Below, piece by piece: positions 19,272-27,917 of a stretch of 64,000 nucleotides of DNA. How positions within the stretch are numbered: position 1 is the stretch's first letter; each line of letters starts with the position of its first letter. The notes below the pieces were generated by a model that was given only the letters and a program-made list of their open reading frames with translations, made no database searches and was not told the origin of the DNA. Both the position numbers and the translations under genes were made by a program. The stretch is from contig NZ_SMTK01000001.1 in NCBI RefSeq assembly GCF_004357995.1, positions 310,001 to 374,000 of the forward strand, given 5' to 3'. Source of the DNA: Arthrobacter crusticola (GTDB taxonomy: Bacteria; Actinomycetota; Actinomycetes; Actinomycetales; Micrococcaceae).

Positions 19272-20342
19272 TTACGCGCCGACTTCGCGTGCGATGGCCG
19301 CCGCGAAGGCGTCAACGTCCTCTTCGGTCGTGTCGAACGAGCACATCCACCGCACCTCGCCGGTCGCCTGGTCCCAGTCGTAGAAGCGGAACTGCTTCCG
19401 TATGCGGTCGGCGGCGGCCGGGTCGAGGATGGCGAAGACGGCGTTCGCCCGGGTCTCCTGGGTGAGCCGGACGCCGTCGATGCCGCGCACCGCCTCGGTC
19501 AGGCGTGCGGCCATGGCGTTCGCATGGGACGCCGAGCGCAGCCACAGGCCGTCTTCGAGCAGGGCGATGAGCTGGGCCGAGACGAAGCGCATCTTCGAGG
19601 CGAGCTGCATGTTCATCTTGCGCAGGTATTCAAGCCCGGTCGAGGCCGAGGGGTTGAGCACGACGACGCATTCGCCGAACATCAGGCCGTTCTTGGTGCC
19701 GCCGAAGGAAAGGATGTCCACGCCGGCGTCGCGGGTGAACGCCCGCAGAGGCAGGCCCAGCGCCGCGGCGGCGTTGGCCAGCCGGGCACCGTCCATGTGC
19801 AGGTGCATCCCGCGGGCGTGGCAGTGGTCGGCGATGGCCCGGATCTCCTCCACCGTGTAGAGCGTGCCGAGTTCGGTGGTCTGGGTGATCGAGACGGCCA
19901 GCGGCTGGGCCCGGTGGGCGTCCCCCCAGCCCCAGGCCTCGCGGTCGATCAGCTCGGGGGTGAGCTTGCCGTCCGGGGTGGGCACCGTCAGGAGCTTGAA
20001 GCCGCCGACACGCTCGGGTGCGCCGTTCTCGTCGACATTGATGTGCGCGGTGGCCGCGCAGATGACGGCGCCCCAGCGCGGCAGGATCGACTGGAGCGAC
20101 AGGACGTTCGCGCCGGTGCCGTTGAACACGGGGAACGCCTCGATCCCCTCGCCGAAGTGCTCCTCGAGCAGTTCCTTGAGCCGGGCGGTGTAGACGTCGT
20201 CGCCGTAGGCCACCTGGTGGCCGCCGTTGGCCGCCGCGATGGCGGCGAGCACCTCGGGGTGGATGCCCGAGTAGTTGTCGGAGGCGAAGCCGCGCTCGTT
20301 GATGTCGTGCAGCGGGCGGAAGGTCGAAAGAGTTTCAGTCAC
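19272..20342 (-). CDS. Low-specificity L-threonine aldolase
   Basis: A 356-residue PLP enzyme of fold type I that splits L-threonine (and allo-threonine) into glycine and acetaldehyde. The N-terminus reads FASDNYSGIHP, the Asp of the PLP pocket lies in HLHMDGARLANAA, and the Schiff-base Lys217 is in SFGGTKNGLMFGE. The GTG start is immediately preceded by a GATAAT -10 with six bases between, so the mRNA is probably leaderless. Its neighbours do not suggest a pathway. Confidence 0.93.
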   Translation of the reverse strand: MTETLSTFRPLHDINERGFASDNYSGIHPEVLAAIAAANGGHQVAYGDDVYTARLKELLEEHFGEGIEAFPVFNGTGANVLSLQSILPRWGAVICAATAHINVDENGAPERVGGFKLLTVPTPDGKLTPELIDREAWGWGDAHRAQPLAVSITQTTELGTLYTVEEIRAIADHCHARGMHLHMDGARLANAAAALGLPLRAFTRDAGVDILSFGGTKNGLMFGECVVVLNPSASTGLEYLRKMNMQLASKMRFVSAQLIALLEDGLWLRSASHANAMAARLTEAVRGIDGVRLTQETRANAVFAILDPAAADRIRKQFRFYDWDQATGEVRWMCSFDTTEEDVDAFAAAIAREVGA

Positions 20343-20348
20343 TGTTCC

Positions 20349-20354
20349 ATTATC
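20349..20354 (-). promoter_or_regulatory. -10 element of threonine aldolase (leaderless)
   Basis: GATAAT on the minus strand ends six bases before the GTG at 20342. This is the clearest leaderless arrangement in the window. Confidence 0.65.
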
Positions 20355-20366
20355 CCCTAGCGGCGC

Positions 20367-21119
20367 TCAGCCGTCGGCCTTGGCCAGCAGGTCCGCCGGC
20401 GCCGTGCGCGCGCCGTTGATGTCCGCTGCGGGCGTCTCGAACAACAGCGCGGCGGCCCGGGCGAGGTCGTCGACGTGGGTGTAGCCCGGGAAGCGCCGCT
20501 CCGGGTGGGCCTCGCGCAGAGCGTCGTCGAGCAGGGCCTTGACGACCAGCGCGGTAGACGCCCCTGCGGACCCGTCCCGGACGAAGCCGTCGGCGACGGC
20601 GCGCAGCCAGGTCTCCACCGAGGCCTTCACAGCCGCGTAGGAGGCGCTGCCCGCGGTGGGGGAGTCGACGGCGGTGGCCGAGACGGCGGCGAGCCGGCCG
20701 CGGGGTGAGCGCGCCAGTTGGTCGTAGAACGCGCGGCTCGTGTTGAACAGGGTGCGGAACACCGAGTCGTGCAGGAAGGCGTAGTCCTCGTCTGTCTGCG
20801 TGGTGATGCCCTTGGCGCCGCGCCAGCCGCCGACGAGGTGGATCAGCCCGTCGGCGCCGCCGGTGTCCGCCTCGACCGCGGCCGCGAGGGCGGTCACGGC
20901 GGCGGCGTCGGTCAGGTCGCACACCCGCTGCTCGACGCCGTCCAGGTGCCCGAGGGCGTCCTGCAGCCGGCCGGCATGGGAGCCGACGGCGATCACGCGC
21001 GCGCCCCGGGCGGTGAGCTCCCGGGCCGTGGCCACGCCTGAGGCACTCGTCGCCCCGGCCACCACCACCGTGAGGCCGGCGGGCCCGGATGCGCCCGCCG
21101 GCGGAACGGCGTCCGTCAC
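20367..21119 (-). CDS. SDR family oxidoreductase paired with DUF6421
   Basis: A 250-residue short-chain dehydrogenase. The glycine motif is atypical (AGATSASG in place of TGxxxGIG), followed by LVGGW at the usual NNAG position and a YAAVK active site (Tyr161, Lys165). These features suggest an atypical SDR subfamily. The start overlaps the stop of the DUF6421 gene by ATGA, so the two are translationally coupled and probably act together. The substrate is unknown. Confidence 0.85.
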   Translation of the reverse strand: MTDAVPPAGASGPAGLTVVVAGATSASGVATARELTARGARVIAVGSHAGRLQDALGHLDGVEQRVCDLTDAAAVTALAAAVEADTGGADGLIHLVGGWRGAKGITTQTDEDYAFLHDSVFRTLFNTSRAFYDQLARSPRGRLAAVSATAVDSPTAGSASYAAVKASVETWLRAVADGFVRDGSAGASTALVVKALLDDALREAHPERRFPGYTHVDDLARAAALLFETPAADINGARTAPADLLAKADG

Positions 21120-22483
21120 GCCGACGCCCCGGTGATGCCGGCCGTCGACTCGATGACAGGCTTCATCTTGCGGTCAAGGGCTTCGAAGAACATCGACAGC
21201 GGGAACTCGTCGTCGAGCACGGCGTCGGTCAGGCCGCGCGGCGGCCCGCTGAGCGGGAGGGCGTCGGGTCCCTTGGCCCAGACCGACGCCGGGTGGGGCG
21301 TGACGGTCTTCGAGACCAGCTCGTAGGCGGCGAGCCAGTGGGCGGTCTTGGGCCGGTCGATCGAGCGCCAGTACAGCTGCTCGATCTCCTCGCCCAGGGC
21401 CACCACGACGTCGGCCACTTCGTCCCAGTCGATGGTGAGCTTGGTGTCGGTCCAGTGCAGGACGCGGTGCTGGTGCATCCAGGCGAAGAGCAGCTGGCCG
21501 CCGAGGCCGTCGTAGTTGCGCACGCGGGAGCCGGTGATGGCGAAGCGGAAGATCCGGTCGAAGATCACCGCGTACTGCACCAGGCGGGCGTGCCGGCGGG
21601 TCTCGGGCGAGGCCTCCTCGTCCTTCGCGATGCGCACCGATTCGCGGAATGCAGTCAGGTCGCAGCGCAGCTCCTCGAGGGAGTACAGGAAGAAGGGCAT
21701 GCGCTGCTTGATCATGAACGGGTCGAAGGGCAGGTCCCCGCGCATGTGGGTTCGGTCGTGGATCAGGTCCCACATCACGAACGTTTCCTCGGCCAGCTTC
21801 TGGTCGGCGAGGAGCTCGCGGGCCTCCGCGGGCAGGTCGAGACGGGTGATGTCGGCGGCGGCTTCCACCACGCGGCGGAAGCGGGCGGCCTCGCGGTCGG
21901 CAAAGATCGCGCCCCAGGTGAAGGTGGGGGTTTCACGGACGGCGACGGTCTCGGGGAAGAGGACGGCGGAGTTGGTGTTGTAGCCCTCGGTGAAGTCGAG
22001 GAAGCGGATGGGCACGAACAGCCCGTTCGAGTAGTCGCCGGCCTCAAGGTCGGCGATGAACTCGGGCCAGATCACTTCGATCAGCACGGCCTCCACGAGG
22101 CGGTTGCTGCTGCCGTTCTGGGTGTACATGGGGAAGAGGACAAGATGGGTCAGCCCGTCGACGCGGTGCTGCTGCGGCTGGAAGGCCAGCAGCGAGTCGA
22201 GGAAGTCGGGAATGCCGAAGCCGGACTCCGCCCAGGCCAACAGGTCCTTCACCAGCGCGGTGAGGTAGGCGGAATCGTGCGGGAAGGCGGGGGCGAGTTC
22301 GGTGACCGCCTCGACAATCGCCGCGTTGAGCTCGGCGGCCTTCGGGCGGTCAGCGGGTTCGGGGACCGATCCGTCCTTGACCTGCAGCTGCTGCAGGGCG
22401 CCGGCGGCCGCCTTGAGGCGGAGCCAGGCGGGGTGCTCCGCGAGGGCGGTGGAGCTGAGCGGTGAGGACGCCAGAGTGGTCAT
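21116..22483 (-). CDS. DUF6421 family protein
   Basis: A 455-residue soluble protein matching the actinobacterial DUF6421 family, with no established function. There is no signal peptide or membrane span. A striking block near the middle, WDLIHDRTHMRGDLPFDPF, has a His-Asp-x-x-His arrangement that could bind a metal. Another conserved-looking block is YDGLGGQLLFAWMHQH, with two further histidines. The gene is coupled by ATGA to the downstream SDR. A stretch at 22535-22553 upstream faintly resembles a DtxR/IdeR box. An enzymatic role with the SDR is inference. Confidence 0.75.
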   Translation of the reverse strand: MTTLASSPLSSTALAEHPAWLRLKAAAGALQQLQVKDGSVPEPADRPKAAELNAAIVEAVTELAPAFPHDSAYLTALVKDLLAWAESGFGIPDFLDSLLAFQPQQHRVDGLTHLVLFPMYTQNGSSNRLVEAVLIEVIWPEFIADLEAGDYSNGLFVPIRFLDFTEGYNTNSAVLFPETVAVRETPTFTWGAIFADREAARFRRVVEAAADITRLDLPAEARELLADQKLAEETFVMWDLIHDRTHMRGDLPFDPFMIKQRMPFFLYSLEELRCDLTAFRESVRIAKDEEASPETRRHARLVQYAVIFDRIFRFAITGSRVRNYDGLGGQLLFAWMHQHRVLHWTDTKLTIDWDEVADVVVALGEEIEQLYWRSIDRPKTAHWLAAYELVSKTVTPHPASVWAKGPDALPLSGPPRGLTDAVLDDEFPLSMFFEALDRKMKPVIESTAGITGASA

Positions 22484-22634
22484 GGATGCCTGCTTTCGGA
22501 GCGGCCCCGGCGGGCGGGGCGGTGGATCGGATGCTGAGGCGAGCCTAGCAACAAAAAAGCATTGCTTACTCCAAAAGCACTCTCCAATTAGACACTCTTA
22601 TGCTCATACGCCGTCCCTGTATGCCGAGACCAAG

Positions 22635-22676
22635 AGGACCTGCGGCTGCCCGCGCAGGGCGGCAACCGCAGGTCCT
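22635..22676 (-). terminator. Hairpin after msrB
   Basis: An 11-bp perfect stem (22635-22645 with 22666-22676) lies 33 bases downstream of the msrB stop. The T tract is short, so efficiency is uncertain. Confidence 0.6.
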
Positions 22677-22708
22677 GTTGGCAGTCTCCGGTGGTCAAGC
22701 CTACCGGG

Positions 22709-23134
22709 CTACTCGGCCGGAACGAGCTTCATGGAGATGGAGTTGATGCAGTAGCGCTGGTCGGTCGGGGTCTGGAAACCTTCGCCCTCGAAGACATGGC
22801 CCAGGTGCGAGTCGCACCGGGCGCAGCGCACCTCGATGCGTTCCATGCCAAGGCTCCGGTCGTGGATGTAGCGGACCTTGTCCTCGGCGAGCGGGGCCCA
22901 GAAGGACGGCCAGCCGCACTGGGAATCAAACTTCTCGTTGCTGGTGAAGAGTTCCTGGCCGCAGGCGCGGCACTGGTAGACCCCGGCGGTGTAGGCATCG
23001 GTGTATTCCCCGGTCCACGGACGTTCGGTCCCGGCCTTCCGCAGCACCTGGAACTCCTCGGGGGTCAGTTCCTGGCGCCACTCGTCATCGGTCTTGAAGA
23101 TTTCGGGCTGAGCGGCGTTTTCTGATGTCGTCAT
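22709..23134 (-). CDS. msrB: Peptide-methionine (R)-S-oxide reductase
   Basis: Reduces methionine-R-sulfoxide in oxidised proteins. The 141 residues contain the structural zinc site (Cys55, Cys58, Cys104, Cys107) and catalytic Cys129 in [10 protein letters not shown], with the W-P-S-F segment CGWPSFWAP. The length is normal and there is no export signal. The Usp-like gene ends 14 bases upstream on the same strand, so both may be co-transcribed as part of a stress response. Confidence 0.96.
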   Translation of the reverse strand: MTTSENAAQPEIFKTDDEWRQELTPEEFQVLRKAGTERPWTGEYTDAYTAGVYQCRACGQELFTSNEKFDSQCGWPSFWAPLAEDKVRYIHDRSLGMERIEVRCARCDSHLGHVFEGEGFQTPTDQRYCINSISMKLVPAE

Positions 23135-23148
23135 ACCTTTGGCAACGC

Positions 23149-23637
23149 TTATGAGTCGCCAATAAATCCCGAGCCGGAATACAGGTGCAGCACGGGGATC
23201 CCCAGGTGGCTTTGCGCGCGGTTGGCCCAGTCGGTGTGGAGGGTGTCCGCCACGGCGTGCGGGCGGGTGATCACCACGGCCTGCGCTGCGCCCTCGTCGG
23301 CCGCGGCCCGCACGAATTCCTCGACGGCGTTGTCCCCGACCGTGTAGCCCCGTGCCCTCAGGCCCGATGCCGCAGCAATGCGCAGGGAGACCTCCAGTGC
23401 GTCGGCGGCCGTGTGCTCCGGCCGGCGGTCGGCATCATTGCCGGCAACGTCCCGGAACGCCTGTGCGAACTCAAGCATGCTCAGGTGGTGGAAGAACTCG
23501 CCGAGCATGCTCTTGTTCCGGTCCGCAGGAACGAGAATGATGAATTCGGCTTCCTCCTCGCCCTGCAGTGTCCTGAGGTTCGAGACATCCGCGTCCTGAA
23601 GGGCTTCCTCGGTCAGCACCAGAATGGTTGAAGTCAT
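23149..23637 (-). CDS. Universal-stress-protein-like hypothetical protein
   Basis: A 162-residue cytosolic protein I do not recognise with certainty. It begins with a hydrophobic beta strand ([12 protein letters not shown]), has alternating strands and helices and a strand-rich end ([23 protein letters not shown]), which suggests a Rossmann-like/Usp-type fold. The GXXG-9X-G ATP motif of classical UspA is not evident. It ends 14 bases before msrB, hinting at a shared oxidative-stress unit. Confidence 0.6.
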   Translation of the reverse strand: MTSTILVLTEEALQDADVSNLRTLQGEEEAEFIILVPADRNKSMLGEFFHHLSMLEFAQAFRDVAGNDADRRPEHTAADALEVSLRIAAASGLRARGYTVGDNAVEEFVRAAADEGAAQAVVITRPHAVADTLHTDWANRAQSHLGIPVLHLYSGSGFIGDS

Positions 23638-23786
23638 ACCGCCAACAGTAGACCCGGCCCGCCGGGCGCGGGAGGACCGCGGTTCGGCCCTGCCCGTGGC
23701 CCCGGCGGCGGCGTCGCGCGGAGGGGCGGACGCACCGGCTCCAACGAAATTGCCCGCTGGGCGCCGTAACGGGTGAGAATGGCCGT

Positions 23787-25052
23787 ATGGCATTCCCACC
23801 AGCATCACAGGCCACCGCCCCCGCCCCCTGGTTGAAATGGACGGCATTCGGAATCGGCGTGGGTGCGCTGCTGACGTCCTCGGCGGCCACGGCGGCATCG
23901 GCGCTCGCCGCCTACTTCGCGCGCCGGGTCGTGACACCTGCCCGGACGCGCGAGGAGAACCTCGAGATCCTGGCGGTCACCGGAGCCGGGCAGTCCCAGC
24001 GGGTGATCCTTCCGGCCAACGAGGACACCACGGTCGAGGGCACCTACAGCCTCTACTTCAACCGGGGGGCCGGCCACGCCCGGATCGGTGCCATCCACTC
24101 GTACAGCCCCGGCGAGGGAACTGTTGAGCGCGACGTCGAGGAGGTGTACGCGGGGGACCTGCGCACCGCCCGGCGCGGCTGGTGGAGCGGGAGCGTCTAC
24201 CCGGCGCCGTCGGGCATGGGGTTCGCCGACGAGGAGGTCCAGGTGCCGGTGGACGGCGGGGTAGCGCCGGCGTGGCTGATCCGCGCCGAGTCGCCGGCCG
24301 ACACCTGGGCGATCATGATCCACGGCAGGGGCGCCCAGCGCACCGAGGCCCTGCGGGCCGTGCGCACCGCCCGCAGTGTCGGCCTGACCAGCCTCGTCAT
24401 CTCCTACCGGAACGACGGCGATGCACCATTCGCCCCGGACGGCCGCTACGGTCTCGGCGCGACCGAGTGGCGCGACGTCGAGGCGGCCATCGACTACGCC
24501 ATCGCCGCCGGCGCCCAGGAGGTGGTCCTGTTCGGCTGGTCGATGGGAGGTGCCATCGCCCTGCAGACCGCGGACCTCTCCCGCCACCGCCGTCGCATCG
24601 GCGCGCTGGTGCTCGACGGCCCGGTGGTGAACTGGATCGAGGTGCTGGCCTACCACGCCCAGCTGAACCGGATCCCGGCCCCGGTGGGCCGCCTGGGCCA
24701 GTGGCTTCTGGCCAACGACGCAGCCAAGCGCATCACCGGCCTGGCCGCGCCCCTCGACCTCAAGAGCATGGACTGGATCTCAAGGGCAGAGCAGCTGACC
24801 ATCCCCACCCTCATCCTGCACAGCGAGGACGATGAGTTCGTTCCCGTCGCCCCCTCGGTCGAACTCGCCGAACGGAACCCGGCCTTTGTCACCTTCGAGC
24901 GGTTCCACCGGGCGCGCCACACCAAGGAGTGGAACGTCGATCCGGCCCGCTGGGAGGAGACGGTCTCACGCTGGTTGGACCGGGTGCTGCACCAGCGCAC
25001 CCTGCCGGGCGGCAGGCACCCCGGAGCGGAGGCTAGGCCGCAGTCTCCCTGA
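23787..25052 (+). CDS. Membrane-anchored alpha/beta hydrolase
   Basis: A 421-residue protein with a hydrophobic segment at about 18-45 (an N-terminal anchor) and a C-terminal alpha/beta-hydrolase domain. Nucleophile Ser252 lies in GWSMGG, the acid is in HSEDDEFVP and the catalytic His in RARHTKEW. The domain resembles the YqkD/peptidase S9-like hydrolases; the substrate is unknown. A GAGAAT hexamer six bases before the ATG suggests another leaderless transcript. The 3' end overlaps the convergent sufE by 20 bases. Confidence 0.82.
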   Translation: MAFPPASQATAPAPWLKWTAFGIGVGALLTSSAATAASALAAYFARRVVTPARTREENLEILAVTGAGQSQRVILPANEDTTVEGTYSLYFNRGAGHARIGAIHSYSPGEGTVERDVEEVYAGDLRTARRGWWSGSVYPAPSGMGFADEEVQVPVDGGVAPAWLIRAESPADTWAIMIHGRGAQRTEALRAVRTARSVGLTSLVISYRNDGDAPFAPDGRYGLGATEWRDVEAAIDYAIAAGAQEVVLFGWSMGGAIALQTADLSRHRRRIGALVLDGPVVNWIEVLAYHAQLNRIPAPVGRLGQWLLANDAAKRITGLAAPLDLKSMDWISRAEQLTIPTLILHSEDDEFVPVAPSVELAERNPAFVTFERFHRARHTKEWNVDPARWEETVSRWLDRVLHQRTLPGGRHPGAEARPQSP

Positions 25053-25473
25053 TCTGCCGCTTGATCCGGCCCAGCATCGCGCTCATGCCGCGCATGCGCA
25101 GCGGCGTAATGGCTCGGGTCAGGCCCAGCCGGTCCGGCACGTCGTCCGGGACCGCGAGGATCTCCTCCGCGGGAAGCCCGTCGAGGCCCTCCATCAGAAC
25201 TCCGGCGAAACCGCGGGTCGTCGGAGCCTCGGGCGGAGCCGAGAAGAACAGATTCACCAGGCGCTCGGGCCCGTCGCCCACCTCCAGGGTGAGGAACACC
25301 GGGCTCTGGCACTCGACGACCTGCTCAAGCAGCTCGGGATGCTCGCGGAGACGCTCGGGCAGCTCCGGAAGCTCACGGGAGAAATCGAGGAGCAGCTGGA
25401 GCCGGTCCGGCTCCGTCAGGTCCTGGAAGTCATCGATGATCTCGGCCAGCTGGGCCGGCAGGGCCGTGCTCAT
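25033..25473 (-). CDS. sufE: SufE family sulfur acceptor protein
   Basis: Accepts persulfide sulfur and passes it on for Fe-S assembly. The 146 residues contain the acceptor Cys55 in VVECQSPV, and the fold-typical segments [18 protein letters not shown] and [16 protein letters not shown]. The ATG at 25473 overlaps the stop of the sulfurtransferase (ATGA), a pairing seen in other actinobacteria. I infer that the rhodanese may feed sulfur to SufE. Confidence 0.92.
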   Translation of the reverse strand: MSTALPAQLAEIIDDFQDLTEPDRLQLLLDFSRELPELPERLREHPELLEQVVECQSPVFLTLEVGDGPERLVNLFFSAPPEAPTTRGFAGVLMEGLDGLPAEEILAVPDDVPDRLGLTRAITPLRMRGMSAMLGRIKRQIRETAA

Positions 25474-26387
25474 CGCCGGGCCTCCGCCGGACGGGCCGGA
25501 GCCTCGCCGCGTTCGGGACCGCGGACGATCGGCACGCGCACCGCGTTGCCCCACTCCGTCCAGGACCCGTCGTAGTTGCGGACCCGGTCGAAGCCCAGCA
25601 GGTGGGTGAGGACGAACCACGTGTGGCTTGAGCGCTCACCGATGCGGCAGTAGGCCACGACGTCGTCACCGTCCTGAAGGCCCCCTTCTCCGCGGTAGAT
25701 CGCGTCGAGCTCCTCCCGGCTGCGGAAGGTGCCGTCCTCGGCGGCAGCGCGGCCCCACGGGATGGAGGCCGCCGTGGGGATGTGGCCGCCGCGCATGGCG
25801 CCCTCCTCCGGGTAGGCGGGCATGTGCGTACGGGCACCGGTGTATTCCTCGGGGGAGCGGACATCGATGAGCGGGTTGCCGAAGTGCTCAAGCACGTCGC
25901 CGAGGTAGGCGCGTACGCGGGGATCGTTCCGCTCGATGACCGGGTAGTCGCCGGGGCGGACCTCAGTGGCCTCGGTCGTCAGCGGCCGTCCCTCGGCGAT
26001 CCATTTATCACGTCCGCCGTCGAGCAGCCGGACGTCCTCGTGGCCGAACAGCTCGAAGACCCAGAGGGCGTAGGCGGCCCACCAGTTGCTCTTGTCACCG
26101 TAGATGACCACAGTGGTGTCGCGGGAGATGCCCTTGGCGGACATCACGCGGGCAAAGGCCTCACCGTCGACGAGGTCGCGGCGCACTTCGTCGTTGAGTT
26201 CGGTGTGCCAGTCGATCTTCACGGCCCCGGGGATGTGCCCGGTCTCGTACAGCAGGATGTCCTCGTCGGACTCGAGGACCACCAGCCCGTCCGCGCCGAG
26301 GTGGTCGGCGAGCCAGTCCGTCGAGACGAGCCGGCCGGGGTGGGCGTAGGCAGCGAACTTTTCGGACGAATCTGTTTCGAGCGGCAT
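25470..26387 (-). CDS. sseA: Sulfurtransferase (tandem rhodanese)
   Basis: A 305-residue thiosulfate/3-mercaptopyruvate sulfurtransferase-like protein. Two rhodanese domains are visible (about 15-135 and 160-290). The first is inactive-like, and the second carries the active Cys247 in the loop CRIGERSS, the form typical of actinobacterial SseA. The segment [14 protein letters not shown] marks the first domain. I chose ATG 26387; an adjacent TTG is less likely. It is coupled to sufE. Confidence 0.93.
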   Translation of the reverse strand: MPLETDSSEKFAAYAHPGRLVSTDWLADHLGADGLVVLESDEDILLYETGHIPGAVKIDWHTELNDEVRRDLVDGEAFARVMSAKGISRDTTVVIYGDKSNWWAAYALWVFELFGHEDVRLLDGGRDKWIAEGRPLTTEATEVRPGDYPVIERNDPRVRAYLGDVLEHFGNPLIDVRSPEEYTGARTHMPAYPEEGAMRGGHIPTAASIPWGRAAAEDGTFRSREELDAIYRGEGGLQDGDDVVAYCRIGERSSHTWFVLTHLLGFDRVRNYDGSWTEWGNAVRVPIVRGPERGEAPARPAEARR

Positions 26388-26551
26388 CAAATGGCTTTCT
26401 GCTGGGGGCGGCTTCTCTCTCTTAGCCTAACCACGCCCGGTGCGAATTGCTTCCGGTGGGTTGGAGTCCGGTGCCGTAATGTTGCCTAGCGGGCGCGCCG
26501 TCGCGCTCCCCATCGCATCCTTCGGCCGGCAAGAGAAAGCACCCCAGATTC

Positions 26552-27586
26552 GTGGCATCCGTAGAGCACCTGACCGACCGCGCGCCGAAAGTCTCAGTCG
26601 AGGAACTGCTCGACGGGTTTTACCCCTCGCCGCGCTTCAAGGACGTGTCGTTCTCCAGCTACCGGCCCGACCCCTCACAGCCCTCCCAGTCTGCCGCCGT
26701 CCGGGGGCTGCGGGCGTTCGCCGCGACCGTTGACGAGCCCGAGCCCAGCGGACTGCGGAAACTCTTCGGCGCACGAAAGGCGCCGTCCCGCGCGGGGATC
26801 TACCTCGATGGCGGCTTCGGCGTCGGAAAGACGCACCTGCTCGCCTCCCTCTGGCACGCGACGCAGGGACCCAAGGCCTTCGGCACGTTCGTCGAATACA
26901 CGAACCTGTGCGGCGTGCTTTCGTTCCGCAAGACCGTCGAGTCGCTCAGCGGCTACAACCTCGTCTGCATCGACGAATTCGAACTCGACGATCCGGGTGA
27001 CACGGTGATGATGTCCCGGCTCATGCGCGAACTCGCCGACGCCGGCGTCAAGCTGGCCGCCACCTCCAACACCCTGCCGGGCTCCCTCGGCGAAGGCCGG
27101 TTCGCGGCGGTCGACTTCCAGCGGGAGATCCAGGTGCTCGCCGACCAGTTCGACGTGCTGCGGATCGACGGCGAGGACTACCGCCACCGCGGGCTGCCGC
27201 AGCCGCCGGCGCCCCTGAGTGAATCCGGCCTGCGCGACCACGTCCGGAACTACTCGGGCAACGGCGGGGTGCTGGCCGAGGATGACTTCGGCGACCTCAT
27301 CCACCACCTGGCCGGGGTGCACCCAAGCAAGTACCGGCAGATGCTCGACGGGGTGGAGGCGGTGGCATGGCACCGCGTGTCCACGATCACCGAGCAGTCC
27401 GTGGCGCTGCGCTTCGTGGTGCTGGCCGACCGCCTCTACGACCGGGACGTACCGATCTTCGCCAGTGGTGTGCCCTTCGACAAGCTGTTCACCGATGAGA
27501 TGATGCACGGCGGATACATGAAGAAGTATTACCGGGCGGTCTCCCGCCTCACGGCGCTGGCCCGCCAGGGCGGCTCCGTAGCGTAG
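26552..27586 (+). CDS. zapE: Cell division protein ZapE / AFG1-like ATPase
   Basis: A 344-residue ATPase. Walker A GFGVGKT is at 88-94, Walker B at about 139-146 (LVCIDEFELDD), and the family segments ATSNTLPGSLGEG and FQREIQVL follow. In E. coli ZapE associates with the division ring under stress; a similar role here is by homology only. A GTG start was chosen with AAGAGAAAG further upstream. It is monocistronic and ends in a strong terminator. Confidence 0.9.
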   Translation: MASVEHLTDRAPKVSVEELLDGFYPSPRFKDVSFSSYRPDPSQPSQSAAVRGLRAFAATVDEPEPSGLRKLFGARKAPSRAGIYLDGGFGVGKTHLLASLWHATQGPKAFGTFVEYTNLCGVLSFRKTVESLSGYNLVCIDEFELDDPGDTVMMSRLMRELADAGVKLAATSNTLPGSLGEGRFAAVDFQREIQVLADQFDVLRIDGEDYRHRGLPQPPAPLSESGLRDHVRNYSGNGGVLAEDDFGDLIHHLAGVHPSKYRQMLDGVEAVAWHRVSTITEQSVALRFVVLADRLYDRDVPIFASGVPFDKLFTDEMMHGGYMKKYYRAVSRLTALARQGGSVA

Positions 27587-27609
27587 CCTCCGGGCCGGAG
27601 GTTAAACAA

Positions 27610-27651
27610 AAGCGCCGGTTCCGCCTCACGGCGGGACCGGCGCTTCCTTTT
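27610..27651 (+). terminator. Rho-independent terminator after zapE
   Basis: A 16-bp stem (27610-27625 with 27630-27645, one G-U pair) is followed by CCTTTTT. Confidence 0.92.
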
Positions 27652-27659
27652 TGCGGTAC

Positions 27660-27917
27660 TTAAAGCGATGAGGCCGGAGGAGGTGTAGGTCCGGTCGTGC
27701 CGCCGCGCTGCTCGCGTTCGATCTTGTCGACCATCGCCGAGGCCTTCGACTGCACCCCGCGGATGCGCCCGGAGTACTTGCCGCCGGTCCTGCCGTCGAC
27801 AAAGCCGCCGGCCTTGGTGATGCCGGTCTTGACCTTCCCCGAGTTGGCGCCGATCAGTCCGGTCGCCTTGTCCTTCAACCCACCGGCCTTGCCTTTGAGC
27901 CCGTCAAAAACAGACAC
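27660..27917 (-). CDS. MT0933-like antitoxin family small protein
   Basis: An 85-residue, Lys/Gly-rich protein of the Rv0909/MT0933 type. It begins MSVFDGLKGKAGGLKDKA, and the middle segment FVDGRTGGKYSGRIRGV matches the family's KTGGKY core. A GTG start at 27917 follows AAAGGAGG with five bases between. No toxin gene is adjacent: the neighbours are zapE (convergent) and a repeat region. The antitoxin label is a family name; in this orphan setting the protein may do something else. Confidence 0.75.
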   Translation of the reverse strand: MSVFDGLKGKAGGLKDKATGLIGANSGKVKTGITKAGGFVDGRTGGKYSGRIRGVQSKASAMVDKIEREQRGGTTGPTPPPASSL

